DNA of 8,586 nucleotides from JBGVMW01 sp045125095 (GTDB lineage Bacteria > Bacillota > Clostridia > Lachnospirales > Lachnospiraceae), in NCBI GenBank assembly GCA_045125095.1, contig JBGVMW010000140.1:1-8586 (forward strand), in the 5' to 3' direction. Shown here piece by piece: positions 1-6,366 of this stretch (within the stretch, counting starts at the first letter, position 1; each line of letters starts with the position of its first letter). The notes below the pieces were generated by a model. The model saw only the letters and a program-made list of their open reading frames with translations. It was not told the DNA's origin and did no database searches. A program made the position numbers and the translations under genes.

Positions 1-86
1 AGGACACGCTTTACGCTCCTGTCGTAGCGGATATCAATATTTTCCGTGTCAATATCTCTGGCTAGGATAGTTTGTATGGTAGTCAA
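1..86 (-). CDS. 5' end of a leftward gene, possibly Rpn/PD-(D/E)XK-type nuclease-transposase
   Basis: Reading the minus strand from a TTG at 86-84 gives an open frame to the window edge, 28 complete codons with no stop. It begins MTTIQTILARDIDTENIDIR and continues into a YDRSVK segment. An excellent Shine-Dalgarno, AAGGAGA, lies at 100-94 on the same strand, 7 nt before the TTG, which is the main reason to believe this start. The beginning 'ILARDID...DIRYD..VK.VL' reminds me of the N-terminus of Firmicutes Rpn-like/PD-(D/E)XK nuclease family transposases, but with fewer than 30 residues and no catalytic motif visible this identity is tentative. The gene points away from the operon to its right. 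Alternatives are any hypothetical protein. I am fairly sure it is coding and unsure of the family. Confidence 0.5.
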   Translation of the reverse strand, partial: MTTIQTILARDIDTENIDIRYDRSVKRV

Positions 87-93
87 TCGTCTT

Positions 94-100
94 TCTCCTT
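94..100 (-). promoter_or_regulatory. Ribosome-binding site deciding a TTG start (leftward gene)
   Basis: On the minus strand the sequence AAGGAGA sits 7 nt upstream of a TTG codon at 86-84. No ATG in that frame lies nearby, so the strong RBS is what fixes the UUG start of the partial leftward gene. Confidence 0.55.
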
Positions 101-134
101 CATTATACCACAGAATGATGTGAATGTGTATGTG

Positions 135-146
135 TGCAGGCCTGCA
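135..146. repeat. 12-bp perfect palindrome in the divergent intergenic region
   Basis: TGCAGGCCTGCA is self-complementary over all 12 bases. It is immediately preceded by three imperfect hexamers, GATGTG AATGTG TATGTG, at 117-134. It lies between two divergent genes, 49 bp upstream of the leftward TTG start, where an operator would be expected. A repressor-binding role is inference; no known operator is recognised. Confidence 0.4.
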
Positions 147-217
147 TATATTATAGGGATATTTATTATGGATAAAAAAGAAATTTCTTGTCTAAATTTT
201 ATAACAATTTTTGTGGT

Positions 218-247
218 TTGAATAGATGCAGATGCGTTCATTATAAA
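218..247 (+). promoter_or_regulatory. Candidate sigma-70-type promoter for the operon
   Basis: TTGAAT (218-223) and TATAAA (242-247) are separated by 18 bp and lie in the AT-rich region upstream of the first rightward gene. Transcription would begin near 254 and leave a leader of about 60 nt before the TTG start at 316. The match is moderate and the region is AT-rich, so chance occurrence is possible. Confidence 0.35.
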
Positions 248-303
248 TGATTTTTAAAGAATTTAAGAAATCTTTTTAAGTGTAAATGGCTTATTTTGCG
301 GCA

Positions 304-309
304 AAGGAG
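304..309 (+). promoter_or_regulatory. Ribosome-binding site favouring a TTG start for the pyruvyl transferase-family gene
   Basis: AAGGAG lies 6 nt before TTG at 316 and 9 nt before TTG at 319. The in-frame ATG at 286 has no comparable RBS upstream. It would add ten residues (MAYFAAKELI) that look like translated leader containing the RBS itself. The TTG at 316 or 319 is therefore preferred. Confidence 0.6.
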
Positions 310-315
310 CTGATC

Positions 316-1458
316 TTGTTGATAAAAACAGACAATAAGAGATTGAAAATTGCCAATCTTACGCTGGATGGCTACTCTAACTACGGTAATGTGCTGCAGC
401 GGTATGCTGTGTGCAACTTGCTTGCAGGGCTGGGGGCAGAGGTAGCAAGCCTGTGGTTTAGTTCCAAGGCTGGATTTTTGCCATATTTGTATTCCCACTA
501 TCCATGGATGAAGGATAGCTGGGATTGGAAAACCTGGGTAAAGCTGGGGATTAATTGGAAGGGGGCAACCCATAAAATGTTTTCTGGGCAGAATGCCTGG
601 GAGGCTGCCCGCAGTGCGGGGATAAAGAGCTTTGTGGATAGGTATATCCCCATGCGCTATGATGTGGATTTTTCTAAGGCTGCTGATGAATATGATTATT
701 TTGTGACTGGTAGCGACCAGGTTTGGAATCCGTATTTTGCAGATTTGGAGAAGCTATTTATTAAGTTTGCACCAGGTGGGAAGCGTGTTTCCTATGCGGC
801 CAGTATTTCCAGCCCGGAAATCCCTCAGGATAAATTGCAGATGTTTATTGATGGTGTCAATGGTATGAAGGAAATCTCTGTCCGTGAGCAGGCAGGGGCG
901 GAGCTGATAGAGAAGCTGACAGGCCGCAAGGTGGAGGTGTTGGCGGATCCGACTATGCTGGTAGCGGCAGAAAGGTGGCGGGAGATAGCCAGAAAGCCAA
1001 GCTGGCTGAAAGGTGACGAAAAAATCCTGACCACATATTTCCTGGGCAAGCGGCCTGATGATGTTATCAACCGCTTGGCTGATGAGCATGGGCTGAAGGT
1101 AGTCAATATCCTTGATGAGCGCGTTTTTGAGCATTATGCAGTGGCTCCGGAGGAATGGCTGTGGCTGATAGACAATGCCAGCCTTATGTACACGGATTCC
1201 TTCCATGGCACAGTGTTCTCCATTCTTTTCCGCAGGCCTTTTGTGGTGGCGGAGCGAATTGAGGCTGGTTGTGCCAGCAAGATGACCTCCCGGATAGATA
1301 CCCTGCTGGGGAAGTTCGGTCTGGAAGCCCGCCGGGGCACCAAGGAAAACGGCTATATGATTGCCGATCCCTTGCATATTCAGTATGGTGATGTGGACGC
1401 TGTGCTGGCAGAGGACAGGCGGAAAGCTATTATTTATTTAGATGGTGCATTGAAATAA
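316..1458 (+). CDS. Polysaccharide pyruvyl transferase-family protein
   Basis: About 380 residues. Members of this family (PF04230) transfer pyruvate from phosphoenolpyruvate to a sugar to form a ketal in exopolysaccharides, teichoic-type polymers or S-layer glycans; the sugar acceptor here is unknown. Visible family hallmarks are an N-terminal GYSNYGNVLQ segment, then GSDQVWNP, VSYAASI, ISVRE and ADPTML in the middle, and TDSFHGTVFSILF near the C-terminus, in the usual order and overall length. There is no signal peptide or membrane segment, so it is cytoplasmic. I start at TTG 316 because AAGGAG sits 6 nt upstream; TTG 319 and ATG 286 are alternatives. It heads the operon, 74 nt before the next gene. 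Its base composition is clearly richer in G+C than the following genes (hand count 35/60 at 1261-1320). The family is secure; the exact reaction is not, because many PF04230 proteins next to FrhB-like proteins have no proven activity. Confidence 0.88.
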   Translation: MLIKTDNKRLKIANLTLDGYSNYGNVLQRYAVCNLLAGLGAEVASLWFSSKAGFLPYLYSHYPWMKDSWDWKTWVKLGINWKGATHKMFSGQNAWEAARSAGIKSFVDRYIPMRYDVDFSKAADEYDYFVTGSDQVWNPYFADLEKLFIKFAPGGKRVSYAASISSPEIPQDKLQMFIDGVNGMKEISVREQAGAELIEKLTGRKVEVLADPTMLVAAERWREIARKPSWLKGDEKILTTYFLGKRPDDVINRLADEHGLKVVNILDERVFEHYAVAPEEWLWLIDNASLMYTDSFHGTVFSILFRRPFVVAERIEAGCASKMTSRIDTLLGKFGLEARRGTKENGYMIADPLHIQYGDVDAVLAEDRRKAIIYLDGALK

Positions 1459-1494
1459 ATAACGGATATAAGTGTGTTGTAACTAGCAGACATG

Positions 1495-1512
1495 AGTATA
1501 AGTATAAGTATT
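1495..1512. repeat. Short tandem repeat AGTATA/AGTATA/AGTATT
   Basis: Three consecutive hexamers, the third with one mismatch, lie in the 74-nt gap between the pyruvyl transferase-family gene and the fusion gene. A further ATATAAG occurs upstream at about 1466. The TATAAG words resemble -10 elements, but no -35 at correct spacing was found. Function unknown. Confidence 0.4.
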
Positions 1513-1532
1513 AGAATTTGGAGTTTATTAGA

Positions 1533-3359
1533 ATGGTTGAGATAAAAGATAAAATTCAATGCTGTGGCTGCAATGCTTGTGGCGATATTTGTCCCAAAGG
1601 TGCAATTAGTTTCCCTGTGGATAATGAAGGAATATGGTATCCGCGGATTGATAAGGATTTGTGCGTAGATTGCGGGCTTTGTAATAAAACCTGCCCTATT
1701 GAAAATATTTCTGCCTTAAAGAAAAATGATTTACAGCAAGCTGTGTGCTATGCGGCGGAACATAAAAATTTGGAAGTAGTTTTTGATAGCACCTCCGGGG
1801 GATTGTTTTCTGCCTTGGCAGATATTATGTATGCTAAAGGTGGCTATGTAGGCGGTGCCGTTTTTAATGATGATTTAAGTGTTTCCCAGTTTATTTCTAA
1901 TGATAAGCATGATTTACCTCGCCTTAGAAGCTCGAAATATTTGCAGAGTAATGCAGAAGGATTCTATAAAAAAGTAAAGGCATTGCTGGTAAAAGGGGAG
2001 CAGGTTCTCGTATGCGGCACCCCTTGTCAGATGGCTGCCATGAGGGCATACCTGGGCAGGGATTATCCCAATCTGATAATAGCTGATTTTGTCTGTCTGG
2101 GCATTAACTCGCCTAAAGTATGGAGAAAATATCTTGATTCATACGAGGCGCGTTATGGCTCACCTGTAGTTTACGCAAAGGCAAAATCCAAGGAGTATGG
2201 CTGGCGCAATCTAACTCAGAAGGTTGTGCTGGCAGATGGCAGGGAGTTTTTTGAAACAAAGGATACTAGCAAATTTACCCAGGGGTATATTGGCACGCAT
2301 ATGTATACAAGGCCATCCTGCTATGCTTGTCAGTTTAAAGGCTTTCCGCGTATCTCTGATATTACTTTGGCTGATTTTTGGGGGATTGAGAATTACAGTT
2401 CAGAGTTGGAGAAAAATCTTGGTACTTCCCTTGTGATGGTAAATTCACAGAAAGGCATGGCATATTTTGAAGAAGTAAAGAAAAAATTGCATTTTATAGA
2501 GATGCCCTTTGAATCTATACTGAAGGGGAATCCTGCGCTGACAACGCCATTGAAATTTTATGGCGGTGACAGGGAAGCATTTTTCAGGGATTTGGACTTG
2601 CTGCCTTTTGGGGAGGTTATTGATAAGTATAGCAATTATCCAACTGGCAGAACGCAGCAGATAAAAAAATTCGTCAAGAACTGCCTGCCAGCTTTAAGGT
2701 TCTTGAAAACATTTATCGTAAAGACAAGATGTTCTCCGAAAGCTGTCTATCAGACATTGAAATATAATTCATGGAGTCATTTGCTGCACAAAAAGGGTAT
2801 TATTTTTACGCCGAATTGCGTAGTGAATATAGATTCTGGCGCAAGGCTGGAAGTGGATGGCTTGGTTGTTTTTGGCGATAAATCGCATTTTCCAGGCAGC
2901 TCTTTGGAGAGCAGGCTGTATGTTGGAAAAAATTCAACTTTTTCCATGCTGGGGGATTTGATTGTCATGTACGGGGCTGATATTGAGGTTTTGCCTGGTG
3001 GCCATCTCATTTTCCGGGGAAAGAAAAATCTGGGTTCCGGTGCCAATATAGGGCTGACAGTTATTTGTGGAGATAAAATTGATATTGGCCATGATGTGAT
3101 GATGGGGCGGCATGTATTGATTCGCGATAATAATGGCGGTCATTATCTCAATCGGCGCGGCTACAAAAATACCAGGCCGGTTATTATCGGTACCAAGGTG
3201 TGGCTCTGCGAGTCCTGTACTGTTATGCCTGGTGTCAAGATGGGGGATGGAGCTATTTTGGGAGCAAAATCCGTTGCTATGAAAAATATTCCGGCACATG
3301 CAATGGCCTATGGTATGCCTGCTGAGGTCGTTGATACTGATGTGTTGTGGAAATATTAA
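1533..3359 (+). CDS. Fusion: FrhB-like Fe-S/flavin oxidoreductase + hexapeptide-repeat acyltransferase
   Basis: 608 residues from ATG 1533, chosen over in-frame TTG 1518 because GGAG at 1520-1523 sits 9 nt before the ATG. Residues 10-21 and 44-55 are two CxxCxxCxxxCP motifs, predicting two [4Fe-4S] clusters. Residues about 85-345 match the N- and C-terminal domains of the coenzyme F420 hydrogenase/dehydrogenase beta-subunit family, with DSTSGG, VCGTPCQ (C161, C165) and SCYAC (C263, C266). In glycan loci such proteins are seen beside pyruvyl transferase-family genes; use of F420 itself need not follow. After a basic linker (about 375-420), residues 430-600 are a left-handed beta-helix acyltransferase: GHDVMMGRHV, a candidate catalytic His537 in DNNGGH, then the VWLCESCTVMPGVKMGDGAILGAKS repeats and the YGMPAEVV ending. 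This half likely O- or N-acylates a sugar. The single open frame has no frameshift. The next gene starts 34 nt downstream and encodes an ACP, a plausible donor. Domain families are firm; substrates are unknown. Confidence 0.88.
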   Translation: MVEIKDKIQCCGCNACGDICPKGAISFPVDNEGIWYPRIDKDLCVDCGLCNKTCPIENISALKKNDLQQAVCYAAEHKNLEVVFDSTSGGLFSALADIMYAKGGYVGGAVFNDDLSVSQFISNDKHDLPRLRSSKYLQSNAEGFYKKVKALLVKGEQVLVCGTPCQMAAMRAYLGRDYPNLIIADFVCLGINSPKVWRKYLDSYEARYGSPVVYAKAKSKEYGWRNLTQKVVLADGREFFETKDTSKFTQGYIGTHMYTRPSCYACQFKGFPRISDITLADFWGIENYSSELEKNLGTSLVMVNSQKGMAYFEEVKKKLHFIEMPFESILKGNPALTTPLKFYGGDREAFFRDLDLLPFGEVIDKYSNYPTGRTQQIKKFVKNCLPALRFLKTFIVKTRCSPKAVYQTLKYNSWSHLLHKKGIIFTPNCVVNIDSGARLEVDGLVVFGDKSHFPGSSLESRLYVGKNSTFSMLGDLIVMYGADIEVLPGGHLIFRGKKNLGSGANIGLTVICGDKIDIGHDVMMGRHVLIRDNNGGHYLNRRGYKNTRPVIIGTKVWLCESCTVMPGVKMGDGAILGAKSVAMKNIPAHAMAYGMPAEVVDTDVLWKY

Positions 3360-3393
3360 ATTTTTAATCTACTTTTATGAAAGGATGTTTTTT

Positions 3394-3609
3394 ATGAATG
3401 AGGAAATTTTTATTGAGAAAATGATGGATATTCTGGATGCTGAGGAAGAAATTACTATGGATACCCAGCTGGATGATGTTGAAGAATGGGACTCGCTTAG
3501 TGTAGTAAGTTATGTAGCTATGGCAAATACTGCTTGTGGCAAGAAGATTGAGCCTAAGACAGTGCGTGAAGCTGAAACCATTCGTGATTTGTATGAGCTT
3601 TTGCAGTAA
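3394..3609 (+). CDS. Acyl carrier protein
   Basis: 71 residues, acidic. The EEWDSLSVVS segment carries the phosphopantetheine attachment serine at Ser34 (DSL motif), followed by the helix-III-like KKIEPKTVREAETIRDLYELL region. Length is slightly below the usual 75-80 for AcpP. I start at ATG 3394 because AAAGGA at 3380-3385 is 8 nt upstream; the longer in-frame ATG at 3298 would overlap the preceding gene. It would need a holo-ACP synthase from elsewhere in the genome. Its place between an acyltransferase and SDR/ketosynthase genes, and its difference from housekeeping AcpP, suggest a dedicated carrier for an acyl group destined for a glycan (inference). Confidence 0.92.
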   Translation: MNEEIFIEKMMDILDAEEEITMDTQLDDVEEWDSLSVVSYVAMANTACGKKIEPKTVREAETIRDLYELLQ

Positions 3610-3611
3610 GG

Positions 3612-4379
3612 ATGCGTGTTTTGTGTGATATGAGCAAGGTTAAATTTGATTTTGCAGGTGAAAATTATGTGGTAACAGGGGCATCTTCTGGTATGGGCAG
3701 GCAGGTTGTGCTGGAGCTTGCAGAGGCTGGTGCAAATGTATTGGCTATCGCAAGACGTGAGGAAAAGCTGCTGGAGCTTCAGGCAGAGTATGCAGACAGG
3801 ATATGCGTTGCTCCTTTGGATGTATGTGATAGCAATAAGCTGGAAGATGCGATAAAGGTATTTGTTGCAAAACATGGCAAGCTGAATGGTGGTGTACATG
3901 CTGCCGGGATTAATAATTTTACCCCTTTGAAAACGTATGATAAAAAGCTGGCAGATGACATTATGGGGATAAGTTTCTGGGCTGGTATCGAGCTGGTTCG
4001 GTTAGTAACCAAATTGAAGTATGCTAAGAAAGAAACATCCACGGTTTTGTTTTCATCAGTATGTGCTGAATCCAGTGAAAAAGGGATGTTCGCGTATGCG
4101 GCAGCAAAATCAGCCGTTAATGGCTGCCTCGGGGCTTTAGCAAAAGAGATTTGTGCTAAAGGTCATCGGGTAAATAGTGTTATGCCAGGCTGGGTAGAAA
4201 GTTCTCAGATGACATCCAGTCTGGATGGCTTGATTGACCAGAATTTTTTTAAAAAAAATCACCTCTTAGGCTTGGCAAGCCCGGAAGACGTAAGTGGCAT
4301 GGTGCTATTTTTGCTCAGTGACAGGGCGCGGTGGATAACGGGAACCAGTATTGCTGTGGACGGAGGATTTTTAGCATAA
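3612..4379 (+). CDS. SDR-family oxidoreductase, 3-oxoacyl-ACP reductase-like
   Basis: Up to 255 residues. The Rossmann nucleotide-binding motif TGASSGMG is at 22-29, followed by ARR at 47-49, which suggests NADP(H). The NNAG-type motif appears as HAAG (96-99). The catalytic centre is Ser149, Tyr162 and Lys166 (SSVCA...YAAAK), with 13 residues between Ser and Tyr as in FabG. The C-terminus DGGFLA is typical of FabG-like SDRs. The asparagine of the N-S-Y-K tetrad is not evident; Ser121 lies about where it is expected. The expected reaction is reduction of a 3-oxoacyl-ACP to the 3-hydroxyacyl form. The start is uncertain: ATG 3612 overlaps the AAGG at 3608-3611, so TTG 3621 or ATG 3630 (MSKVKF) may be the true start. 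It follows the ACP gene by a few bases. It could instead reduce a sugar ketone. Confidence 0.85.
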   Translation: MRVLCDMSKVKFDFAGENYVVTGASSGMGRQVVLELAEAGANVLAIARREEKLLELQAEYADRICVAPLDVCDSNKLEDAIKVFVAKHGKLNGGVHAAGINNFTPLKTYDKKLADDIMGISFWAGIELVRLVTKLKYAKKETSTVLFSSVCAESSEKGMFAYAAAKSAVNGCLGALAKEICAKGHRVNSVMPGWVESSQMTSSLDGLIDQNFFKKNHLLGLASPEDVSGMVLFLLSDRARWITGTSIAVDGGFLA

Positions 4380-4400
4380 AAATATAGGAGTTGTTTGTGG

Positions 4401-5384
4401 ATGAAAGCGTACATAAAGAAGATAGAATATTATTTGCCGGAAAGGTTGGAAGAAAATCCTATGGGCCGTCTGCGCAAAAAGACAGGCATTGAACGCAGGC
4501 ACATTTGCAGTGAAAATGAGATTGCTTCAGATTTGGCTGTAAAGGCTGCTGAGAAGTTATTTGCTAGTGGTGTAGATAAAAAATCAATAGAATATCTTAT
4601 TTTATGTACGCAGTCACCGGATTATTTTCTCCCGACTACAGCCTGTTTGTTACAGGACAGGCTGGGACTGCCTACATCTATAGGTGCTGTTGATTATAAT
4701 CTGGGGTGTTCGGGATATATTTATGGCCTTGGTTTGGCAAAAGGCCTGATTGAAAGCAATCAGGTTAAGAATGTGCTGTTGCTGACAGCCGAAACCTACA
4801 GCAAGTATATTCACCCGGATGATAATTCAGTACGGCCTTTGTTTGGTGATGGTGCAACGGCTACGTTGATAACTGCCGTGGATACTGAAATTGAGGGGAT
4901 TTTTGGCATTACATATGGAACTGATGGCAGCGGTGGGAAAAATTTGATTGTGCCTGTAGGCGGCATGAGGCATCCGTATGCAGTTACGGAAGTAGAAGAT
5001 GTACATGACGATTATGGCAATTATCGTACCAACAGGAATCTTTACATGAGTGGTTCAGCTATTATGAATTTTACATTGGAAAATATACCTGGCATGGTTG
5101 AGGAAATCCTTGGGAAAACAGGGCTGAAAAGGGAAGATGTGGATTATTATGTTTTCCATCAGGCCAATCATTTTATGCTGAAATTTTTGCAGGAGAAGTG
5201 CGGTCTGGCAGGTTATCCGTATTGGAATGATGTTAAGGATTATGGCAATACCGTGTCCAGCTCAGTGCCAATAGCCTTGTATGATATGATGCAGGCAAAT
5301 GGTGATAGGAAGATGGCTAATGTCATGCTGGCAGGTTTTGGTGTAGGCTTATCATGGGCTGGCTGTATGGTAAATTTGAAATAA
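4401..5384 (+). CDS. 3-oxoacyl-ACP synthase III-like (FabH family) ketosynthase
   Basis: 327 residues from ATG 4401; TAGGAG at 4385-4390 lies 10 nt upstream (an in-frame TTG at 4395 is the alternative). The catalytic triad of KAS III enzymes is visible: Cys103 in NLGCSGY, His253 in FHQAN and Asn283 in YGNTVSSS. The GFGVGLSWAG glycine-rich C-terminal motif is also present. The length matches FabH. FabH-type enzymes condense an acyl-CoA with malonyl-ACP by decarboxylation, giving a 3-oxoacyl-ACP; relatives can act as simple acyl transferases. With all three catalytic residues kept, condensing activity is likely. Its position after the ACP and SDR genes (21-nt gap) suggests it makes a short 3-oxoacyl chain on the neighbouring ACP. 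It is unlikely to be the housekeeping fabH, because no other fatty-acid synthesis gene is next to it. Confidence 0.9.
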   Translation: MKAYIKKIEYYLPERLEENPMGRLRKKTGIERRHICSENEIASDLAVKAAEKLFASGVDKKSIEYLILCTQSPDYFLPTTACLLQDRLGLPTSIGAVDYNLGCSGYIYGLGLAKGLIESNQVKNVLLLTAETYSKYIHPDDNSVRPLFGDGATATLITAVDTEIEGIFGITYGTDGSGGKNLIVPVGGMRHPYAVTEVEDVHDDYGNYRTNRNLYMSGSAIMNFTLENIPGMVEEILGKTGLKREDVDYYVFHQANHFMLKFLQEKCGLAGYPYWNDVKDYGNTVSSSVPIALYDMMQANGDRKMANVMLAGFGVGLSWAGCMVNLK

Positions 5385-5406
5385 TAAGATATTGCAGGTG
5401 ATATTT

Positions 5407-6327
5407 ATGGAGTATATGGAACTATCAAATGGCATAAAATTGCCATCTGTAGGCTTTGGCCCAGGTATTTGCGGCTATTCTGCCAAATATGTGCGCAGGC
5501 GAAGTGGTTTGCTGTCGATACCGGGACGTGCATATAACAGGCTGGTAAAAAGGCCCTTTATTGAAAAAGATTATGTGGAAGGAATTGCCAGTGCTATCCG
5601 GTCAGGGTATCGTCTCATAGATTACTCGGCTGCCTATGGCGATGGTTCATTGGTGGCAAAAGGCATAGAGGCAAGCGGTGTCAGCCGTGATGAATTAATA
5701 TTGACTACTCGTGTCAGCAATAGGGCTCAGTTTGCAGGAGCAGATAGAGTAAAAGATGAGTTTTTGGAGCAATTGAAGAACATGAAAACAGATTATGTTG
5801 ATATATTCATGTTTCACTGGCCTGTTACTGACTGCTATGAGAATACATGGAAGGTAATGGTGGAACTTTATAAGCAGGGCTATGTAAAGACATTGGGTGT
5901 GGCCAATTGCCATGAGCATCATCTTGAAGTGCTGTTTAATTTGACAGAGGAAAGACCTTTGATTAATCAGTTTGAGATACATCCATTGTTTACCCAGAAA
6001 AAGCTTATCAGGTATTGCCTTGACAATGGCATAAGGCCGGAGGCGTATACGCCGACAGCCAGATTTGATGATAGGCTGGTGAGATTGCCTCTATTGCACA
6101 GTATTGGCAAAAAGTATGGCAAAAGCATATTGCAGGTCGTACTTCGCTGGCATGTGCAGAATGGTGTGATTCCAGTTGTTCGTGCGCTCACTAAATCCCA
6201 TCAACAGGAGAATATTGATATTTTTGATTTTTCTTTGTCGGAAGCTGAGATGGCTGATATTGATGGGATTAATATTAATGCAAGAGTTAGGTATGATCCT
6301 GATAATTGCGATTTTTCGATCTTGTGA
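5407..6327 (+). CDS. Aldo/keto reductase family protein with altered active site
   Basis: 306 residues from ATG 5407, 6 nt after AGGTG (5396-5400); an in-frame TTG at 5392 is rejected. The (beta/alpha)8 aldo/keto reductase fold is recognisable from MELSNGIKLPSVGFG, LIDYSAAYGDG, DYVDIFMFHWP, LGVANCH, INQFEIHP and the C-terminal DFSLSEAEMADI. Of the catalytic tetrad, Asp72, Tyr77 and His137 are present, but the lysine normally found in 'TTK' is Arg102 (LTTRVSN). The IPKS-type NADPH 2'-phosphate motif is replaced by IPVVRA followed by LTKSHQQEN. An extra basic segment of roughly 30 residues (about 23-55) lies between the first strand and first helix. The substrate is unknown; reduction of a carbonyl on the acyl chain or the sugar fits the operon. 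Reduced or different activity is possible. Confidence 0.83.
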   Translation: MEYMELSNGIKLPSVGFGPGICGYSAKYVRRRSGLLSIPGRAYNRLVKRPFIEKDYVEGIASAIRSGYRLIDYSAAYGDGSLVAKGIEASGVSRDELILTTRVSNRAQFAGADRVKDEFLEQLKNMKTDYVDIFMFHWPVTDCYENTWKVMVELYKQGYVKTLGVANCHEHHLEVLFNLTEERPLINQFEIHPLFTQKKLIRYCLDNGIRPEAYTPTARFDDRLVRLPLLHSIGKKYGKSILQVVLRWHVQNGVIPVVRALTKSHQQENIDIFDFSLSEAEMADIDGININARVRYDPDNCDFSIL

Positions 6328-6342
6328 TTTTCGATTTTGCAG
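6313..6342 (+). repeat. 15-bp imperfect tandem duplication across the aldo/keto reductase stop codon
   Basis: TTTTCGATCTTGTGA (6313-6327) is followed directly by TTTTCGATTTTGCAG (6328-6342), 11 of the first 12 bases being identical. In frame this reads FSIL-stop-FSILQ-stop (TGA at 6325, TAG at 6343). It looks like a slippage duplication of the 3' end of the gene. Confidence 0.6.
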
Positions 6343-6352
6343 TAGTTTTTGT

Positions 6353-6356
6353 GGAG
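6353..6356 (+). promoter_or_regulatory. Ribosome-binding site favouring a TTG start for the flippase gene
   Basis: GGAG is the only good Shine-Dalgarno before the flippase frame. It is 10 nt before TTG 6367 and lies inside the coding frame if TTG 6349 were used. The nearest in-frame ATG (6400) is much further on, within the conserved N-terminus. TTG 6367 is preferred. Confidence 0.5.
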
Positions 6357-6366
6357 TAGATGTGTT

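Noticed and set aside
102..107. TATAAT on the minus strand as a -10 box for the leftward gene
   Set aside because: A perfect word, but it abuts the Shine-Dalgarno, so transcription would start inside the RBS, and no -35 at about 17 bp is seen.
754..1377. 207-residue minus-strand open frame opposite the pyruvyl transferase-family gene
   Set aside because: Its translation has no recognisable motif and it lies wholly antisense to a gene with clear family motifs; it is a shadow of codon bias.
1477..1508. Internal promoter TTGTAA...TATAAG before the fusion gene
   Set aside because: Spacings to the two TATAAG words are 14 and 20 bp, neither close to 17, so it is not supportable.
2934..3299. 121-residue minus-strand open frame opposite the acyltransferase domain
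   Set aside because: The plus strand carries unmistakable hexapeptide repeats there; the antisense product shows no domain.
3298..3393. Longer start (ATG 3298) for the acyl carrier protein
   Set aside because: The extra residues overlap the end of the preceding gene and do not resemble ACP; ATG 3394 has its own RBS and gives a normal ACP length.
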